DNA of 36,017 nt from Brunnivagina elsteri CCALA 953 (GTDB lineage: Bacteria > Cyanobacteriota > Cyanobacteriia > Cyanobacteriales > Nostocaceae), in contig NZ_NTFS01000013.1 in the NCBI RefSeq assembly GCF_002289455.1, forward strand, positions 1-36,017, written 5' to 3'. Positions 32,170 through 36,017 of this stretch are shown one piece after another; the stretch's first letter is position 1, and each line of letters begins with the position of its first letter. The position numbers and the translations under genes were made by a program. The notes under the pieces are model-generated. The model was not told where the DNA came from. It worked only from the letters and a program-made list of their open reading frames with translations, and made no database searches.

Positions 32170-33120
32170 GTGGAAACCATCAGACTGGGGCAAGACGGTG
32201 CAGCAGTAACACCCCTCTGCATTGGTACTTGGGCATGGGGTGACAAAATATTTTGGAATTACGGCAACAATTACGGTGCTGAAGAACTGGAAAAGGCTTT
32301 TAAAGCGGCTTTGGGTGCGGGTATAACTTTTTTCGACACCGCAGAGGTTTACGGAACCGGATTATCAGAAAAGTTCCTTGGTCAATTCCTCAAACAAGCC
32401 GACAAACCCGTGCAAATAGCAACCAAGTATGCGCCAATCCCTTGGCGAATTCAGGGGAAAGCTGTTGCTGATGCTTTAACTGCTAGTCTCAAACGCTTAC
32501 AAGTTGAGCGGGTCGATTTATACCAAGTTCATTGGGGTTTCGCATTTTTTATGAGTCAGCATACCCTGATGAATGCCCTCGCTGATGAGGTGGAAAGTGG
32601 CAGAATTGGGTCGGTTGGTGTAAGTAATTACGGTGTGGAGCAAATGCGGGAAGCACATCAAATTTTGGCTAGACGTGGTGTTCCTTTGGCTGTAAACCAA
32701 GTACGATATTCCTTACTTTCTCGTCAAGTTGAATCTAAGGGAATTATTGATACTGCTCGCGAATTGGGTGTGACTATTTTGGCTTATAGTCCTCTCGCAC
32801 AGGGATTACTTACGGGAAAATATACAGTAAATAATGGTGCAATTCCCACAGGTGCGAGGAAAGTAGACCCTAGATTTAAAAAAGAGGGTTTACAGAAAAT
32901 CGAGCCAGTAATTTCTTTATTAAAACAAATTGGGGAAAAATACGCAAAAACTCCCGCACAAGTTGCTTTAAATTGGTTAATTTGTCAGGGTAACGTGATT
33001 CCCATTGCTGGGGCAAAAACAGCCGAGCAAGTCATTCAGAATGCTGGTGCATTGGGTTGGCAGCTAAGTAATGATGAAGTTGCCGAGTTGGAAGTAGCTA
33101 CTCGTGATTGGTTGAATTAG
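32170..33120 (+). CDS. Aldo/keto reductase
   Basis: A cytosolic NADPH-dependent oxidoreductase with the TIM-barrel AKR fold, 316 residues. The catalytic tetrad is intact: Asp56 and Tyr61 (FFDTAEVYG), Lys86 (IATKYAP) and His121 (QVHW). The C-terminal cofactor-binding part reads CQGNVIPIAGAKTAEQV, the usual phosphate-binding loop. The closest general relatives are the AKR11/12-type bacterial enzymes. The physiological substrate is not predictable. The start is GTG 32170 (METIRLGQDG), which fits the family N-terminus; no better start exists. A variable-core palindrome follows the stop. Confidence 0.93.
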   Translation: METIRLGQDGAAVTPLCIGTWAWGDKIFWNYGNNYGAEELEKAFKAALGAGITFFDTAEVYGTGLSEKFLGQFLKQADKPVQIATKYAPIPWRIQGKAVADALTASLKRLQVERVDLYQVHWGFAFFMSQHTLMNALADEVESGRIGSVGVSNYGVEQMREAHQILARRGVPLAVNQVRYSLLSRQVESKGIIDTARELGVTILAYSPLAQGLLTGKYTVNNGAIPTGARKVDPRFKKEGLQKIEPVISLLKQIGEKYAKTPAQVALNWLICQGNVIPIAGAKTAEQVIQNAGALGWQLSNDEVAELEVATRDWLN

Positions 33121-33159
33121 ATTTAGATAATGAAATAAATGCACCCAAGATATTCGTAG

Positions 33160-33180
33160 AGACGTTCCAATGGAACGTCT
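33160..33180. repeat. Variable-core palindrome, copy 4
   Basis: AGACGTTCCA and TGGAACGTCT flank one A. It shares AGACG/CGTCT ends (preceded by GTAG) with copies at 2053, 12856 and 27410 but has a different inner stem. TTTTAT follows, and it lies between convergent genes, so it could end the aldo/keto reductase transcript. Confidence 0.8.
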
Positions 33181-33195
33181 TTTATATGTTGATAA

Positions 33196-34422
33196 CTACG
33201 TCGATATAGTCGTACCAAACTCCTGAGTCCAGTAATAGTTATAGTTGACATTGCCAGTATCATTTTCTAAATAGCAATAGCCAAGACCCATTTCTTGGTA
33301 ATTGGCATTCATAATATTTGCACGATGTCCTGGGCTGTTCATCCATCCTTGAACCACTTCTTCTGGTGTGATGTACCCTGCGGCAATATTTTCACCAAGA
33401 TATGAGAATTGATATCCAGCAGATGTTGCTCTATCTCCGGAACTCGAACCATTTACTCCTGTATGGCTGAAGTAATCTCGTAGTGCCATATCTTCACTAT
33501 GATTTTGTGCTGCTAGATTCAAATTTGGATTCAACTTCAGTGCTGACAACCCTCCTTTAGTACGCTCTACATTAGTCAAGTCCAAAACTTCTTGGATAAA
33601 GTTATTGGTGACAGGTGATGCTGCTGCTGGTGCTTGTGTTGCAACTTCTGGAATTCCTGTCTCAACTGAATTTGATATCAATTTGCTGGAGAAACTCAAA
33701 TTATAGTTGGAGCTTTGACCTTCACTGCCTTGGTAAACACGAACGTAATATGTACCACTTGTCAAGTCATTAAAGCTAAATGATTCACTACCATTACCTG
33801 GGTTTGCTGCGATTCCCTCCGGGATAGCTTCGCTTACCGCAACACTACGTCCTCTTGCATTTAGCAATTCTAAATCGAGATTCCCACCCAATCCATTTAA
33901 GGTGATATTCAAACTTGTATCTTGTGAACTCAAATCGAACTTGTAAACATCTGCTCCATCAGCACTACTAATTGAATCTCTATATATAGCTGGATTTGCA
34001 GTAACGGCAATATCCCTTGCTGTTTTTAATGTGTTATTGGCAAAATCGGCATTGATAAAATCGCTAGCATTCCGACCTTCACTCAAACCAAAGTTGCTAA
34101 AATGCTCGAATAGCTTCTCGTTACTGAATCCGGATAGATCGGAGTTGTTACCACGATAAAAGTTAAGGTCGAAAACTTGTGAAAATTTCCGACCTTCTGC
34201 GATTCCATTATTTGCTAAGTGGTCAAAAAGCTGTTGGTTTGTTAACCCACCCAAGTCACTATTACTGGCACGATAGAAAGAGAGGTCAACAAATGGCGAA
34301 AATTGACGGTTCTCAATCAAACCCGATGTTTGAAAATTTGCTAACGCTTCTCCATCACTAAGTCCACGTAGGTTTGAATTCGCACTGCGATAAAAGTTTG
34401 CGTCAAATAAATTTACGGGCAT
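33196..34422 (-). CDS. Modular CAP/SCP-domain protein with PPC domain
   Basis: A mosaic protein of 408 residues. First come three ~39-residue repeats (1-120) with the pattern FYRxxNxDLxGLxxxxLxxHxxxxGxxEGR, and a partial fourth. A PPC beta-sandwich domain follows (about 134-246; DGADVYKFDLSS, SGTYYVRVYQG). A C-terminal CAP/SCP domain (about 278-405) has His308, His320 (FSHTG), Glu344 (LGENIAAG) and His366 (SPGHRANIM), the classic cavity residues. Such proteins are normally extracellular, yet no N-terminal signal peptide is visible; export may use the repeats or a non-classical route. Residues 194-206 (VAVSEAIPEGIAA) seem to come from an inserted DNA repeat. Confidence 0.9.
   Translation of the reverse strand: MPVNLFDANFYRSANSNLRGLSDGEALANFQTSGLIENRQFSPFVDLSFYRASNSDLGGLTNQQLFDHLANNGIAEGRKFSQVFDLNFYRGNNSDLSGFSNEKLFEHFSNFGLSEGRNASDFINADFANNTLKTARDIAVTANPAIYRDSISSADGADVYKFDLSSQDTSLNITLNGLGGNLDLELLNARGRSVAVSEAIPEGIAANPGNGSESFSFNDLTSGTYYVRVYQGSEGQSSNYNLSFSSKLISNSVETGIPEVATQAPAAASPVTNNFIQEVLDLTNVERTKGGLSALKLNPNLNLAAQNHSEDMALRDYFSHTGVNGSSSGDRATSAGYQFSYLGENIAAGYITPEEVVQGWMNSPGHRANIMNANYQEMGLGYCYLENDTGNVNYNYYWTQEFGTTIST
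33805..33843. repeat. Repeat-derived insertion inside the CAP-domain gene
   Basis: On the coding strand it reads GCGGTAAGCGAAGCTATCCC then GGAGGGAATCGCAG. The words AGCGAAGC, CCGGAGGG and AATCGC resemble a dispersed cyanobacterial short repeat. It adds about ten residues to a surface loop of the PPC domain without breaking the frame. Confidence 0.55.
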
Positions 34423-34960
34423 AGGTATGTTTCCAGATTAACTGGATAAGGGTTGTACAGTTTGGTATTCCCTATGCCATGAGGCATCCAGCCATAGAGT
34501 ATAAACTTATGGCAGAATATAAAGAAAATCAAAAAGGGGAACACACGTAGAGATTATATCAAAACAAATACATATATCTCTGTAAAGCAGATTAAACACA
34601 TTCCGTAACTGTGAAATAATTGATGCCTATATACCTTTAAACAAAATTGATACAGCCGTTAGAATGCTTTCAGTACTTGTAATTCCCATGATTTATGCAA
34701 AATAGAGTTAGCAGATTGTTACGTTTTATGAAGTTAATATTTATTTTCATAGAGAAAAAAGCTTAGAGGAAAAAAGCTCAATAGTTAAGTGGTAAGTGCT
34801 TGTTGAGTAATTTTCAACTTTAACGCTTAATATTTCTGCTTATTTTGCCTCAATCCGGCAAAAATCATTGAGAATAGATGTTATTGTTTTCAAGGTAATA
34901 ATTAAGCCGTAATTTGTAGCCTAAGTAACAATATTTTTTGATTTTGATAATAAATCTAGA
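34423..34960. other. Spacer between divergent CAP and rfbD genes
   Basis: About 540 AT-rich bp with no gene. Only an imperfect direct repeat, AGAGAAAAAAGCT / AGAGGAAAAAAGCT (34751-34778), stands out. Promoters for both genes must lie here, but none is clear enough to mark. Confidence 0.6.
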
Positions 34961-35905
34961 ATGCTGAAATCAATTTTGCTAATTGGTAATAACGGTCAAG
35001 TTGGTAAAGAACTGGAAAAGATTCTGTCACCACAAGTTAATTTGGTGGGGATTGGGCGTACGGAAATCGACCTGACCAACGGGGATAGTATAATCAATGC
35101 GATAACTTCGTTGAGCTACCCTACGGGAACGGTTTCACCGAACGCTAACGCGCAATATAAACCACGGATTATCATTAATGCTGCTGCATATACTGCGGTA
35201 GATAAAGCTGAAAATGAAATAGAAATTGCCACAGCGATAAATGAAACTGCAACGGCAATCATGGCAGAAACAGCCAAAAAAATAGGTGCTTCTCTGATTC
35301 ATATATCCACAGATTACGTATTTGACGGTAACAATAGCCAACCCTATTCAGAAACTCATCCTACCAACCCTGTGAGTGTTTACGGTAAAACCAAACTCGC
35401 AGGGGAAAAGGCAATTGAAGGAATTCTTGATAATTATTTAATTCTTCGCACAGCTTGGGTATATGGATGTTGCGGCAAAGGAAACTTTGTGAAAACAATG
35501 CTGCGATTGGGGGGAGAACGTGAAGAAATCCGAGTTGTTGCCGACCAAATTGGCACTCCCACATGGGCAAAAGACATTGCGAATGCGATTTCATCAATTA
35601 TTCAAATTAATGAGAATACTCACAATATTCAAAATATAAGCGGTATTTACAATTATACCAATAGTGGTATTGCGAGTTGGTATGATTTTGCTGTTGCCAT
35701 TTTTGAAGAAGCTGAAAATCTCGGTTTTCCCCTCAAAGTTCGGCGAGTAATTCCCATTACCACAGCCGAATATCCCACACCAGCAAATCGTCCTGCTTAT
35801 TCAGTATTATCTGGTATCAAAATATCTTCAGTTTTAGGAACTTATGCACCACATTGGCGACAAAGTTTAAGGAGAATGTTAAAAGAGTTAATTGTTAGTG
35901 GGTAA
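34961..35905 (+). CDS. rfbD: dTDP-4-dehydrorhamnose reductase
   Basis: The last step of dTDP-L-rhamnose synthesis: NADPH reduction of dTDP-4-dehydrorhamnose, feeding cell-surface polysaccharide. It is a cytosolic SDR-type enzyme of 314 residues. The cofactor loop GxxGxxG is at residues 9-15 (GNNGQVG), and the catalytic Tyr141 and Lys145 are in YGKTK, with Thr117-Asp118 of STDYVFDG. Residues 52-66 (SYPTGTVSPNANAQY) are an extra segment not found in the usual ITEIKPDIIINAAAY transition; the DNA there looks like an inserted repeat. No other rfb genes are in the window. Confidence 0.94.
   Translation: MLKSILLIGNNGQVGKELEKILSPQVNLVGIGRTEIDLTNGDSIINAITSLSYPTGTVSPNANAQYKPRIIINAAAYTAVDKAENEIEIATAINETATAIMAETAKKIGASLIHISTDYVFDGNNSQPYSETHPTNPVSVYGKTKLAGEKAIEGILDNYLILRTAWVYGCCGKGNFVKTMLRLGGEREEIRVVADQIGTPTWAKDIANAISSIIQINENTHNIQNISGIYNYTNSGIASWYDFAVAIFEEAENLGFPLKVRRVIPITTAEYPTPANRPAYSVLSGIKISSVLGTYAPHWRQSLRRMLKELIVSG
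35114..35158. repeat. Repeat-derived in-frame insertion in rfbD
   Basis: The 45-nt stretch has the words GAGCTACCCTACGGGAACGG, TTTCACCG and AACGCTAACGC, including CGGT-TTC-ACCG as a small hairpin. Its G+C is higher than the gene around it. It lies in the loop before the IIINAAAY strand, where an insertion is tolerable. Confidence 0.6.
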
Positions 35906-36017
35906 TTGGGAATTGGGAATTGGGAATTAGAAATTGGAAACATATACTATATATCCCTTTCCCAGAAGTCAGGGATATGAAGCAAGCCAGAAGACAAGCC
36001 ATTTTTTATATTAATAA
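35906..36017. repeat. Microrepeat and partial palindrome after rfbD
   Basis: The heptamer AATTGGG is repeated about four times at 35906-35930. The palindrome ATATCCC...GGGATAT (35951-35978) carries AGAAGTCAGGGATAT, a near match to the right arm of the element at 3566-3580 and 3723-3737. Confidence 0.75.

Overview
The window is chromosomal DNA of a cyanobacterium, probably a filamentous member of the Nostocales. The evidence is the very frequent HIP1 octamer GCGATCGC, the low G+C, a set of cyanobacteria-specific families (DUF1824, DUF3086, DUF3119, DUF3326), a PucC-type transporter of the pigment-protein group, an NrtA/NrtB-like transporter pair and abundant short palindromic repeats between genes. 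I see no rRNA, tRNA, transposase, phage gene or CRISPR array. The genus is inferred only loosely.

Layout. 1-550 is an AT-rich spacer. 551-3500 holds the tldD-tldE pair, whose products form a metalloprotease complex. 3501-3788 is a cluster of palindromic repeats. 3789-7393 is a leftward block: a secreted pentapeptide protein, a 36-codon gene remnant, pyrB (aspartate carbamoyltransferase), a DUF1824 protein and a prohibitin-like membrane protein. A perfect 49-bp palindrome lies between the prohibitin gene and a rightward ABC exporter gene (7675-9537). 9607-11477 holds three small genes of unknown role, two of them exported or membrane-anchored with a calcium-loop-like motif. 11790-13503 holds a DUF3326 gene and a CPBP membrane protease gene. 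13536-15710 (leftward) is a Tat-exported NrtA-like binding protein with an NrtB-like permease but no ATPase gene beside them. After a repeat-packed spacer comes a 973-residue secreted metzincin-type metalloprotease (16348-19269).

19904-21631 encodes a large pentapeptide-repeat protein, followed by a DEDDh exonuclease with an extra C-terminal domain (leftward), a PadR regulator with a candidate operator, and a fragment of a histidine kinase. 27250-23728 is a leftward run mlaE - DUF3119 - DUF3086 - plsY, which joins a lipid-transport permease and a phospholipid-synthesis enzyme to two uncharacterised families. I regard this run as the best candidate for an undescribed functional system here. 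27721-29656 (rightward) encodes a small membrane protein, an SppA-type peptidase and an AroH-type chorismate mutase. 31963-29719 (leftward) is a tight pair, a PucC-family transporter followed by an inositol-monophosphatase-family enzyme. An aldo/keto reductase, a modular CAP-domain protein and a dTDP-4-dehydrorhamnose reductase (rfbD) close the window.

Most genes are core or conserved cyanobacterial genes rather than a mobile island. The unusual content is mainly in the DNA between genes: several families of short palindromes. One has constant ends and a changing core, one shows a compensatory base change between copies, and one appears to have entered two coding sequences in frame (rfbD and the CAP-domain gene).
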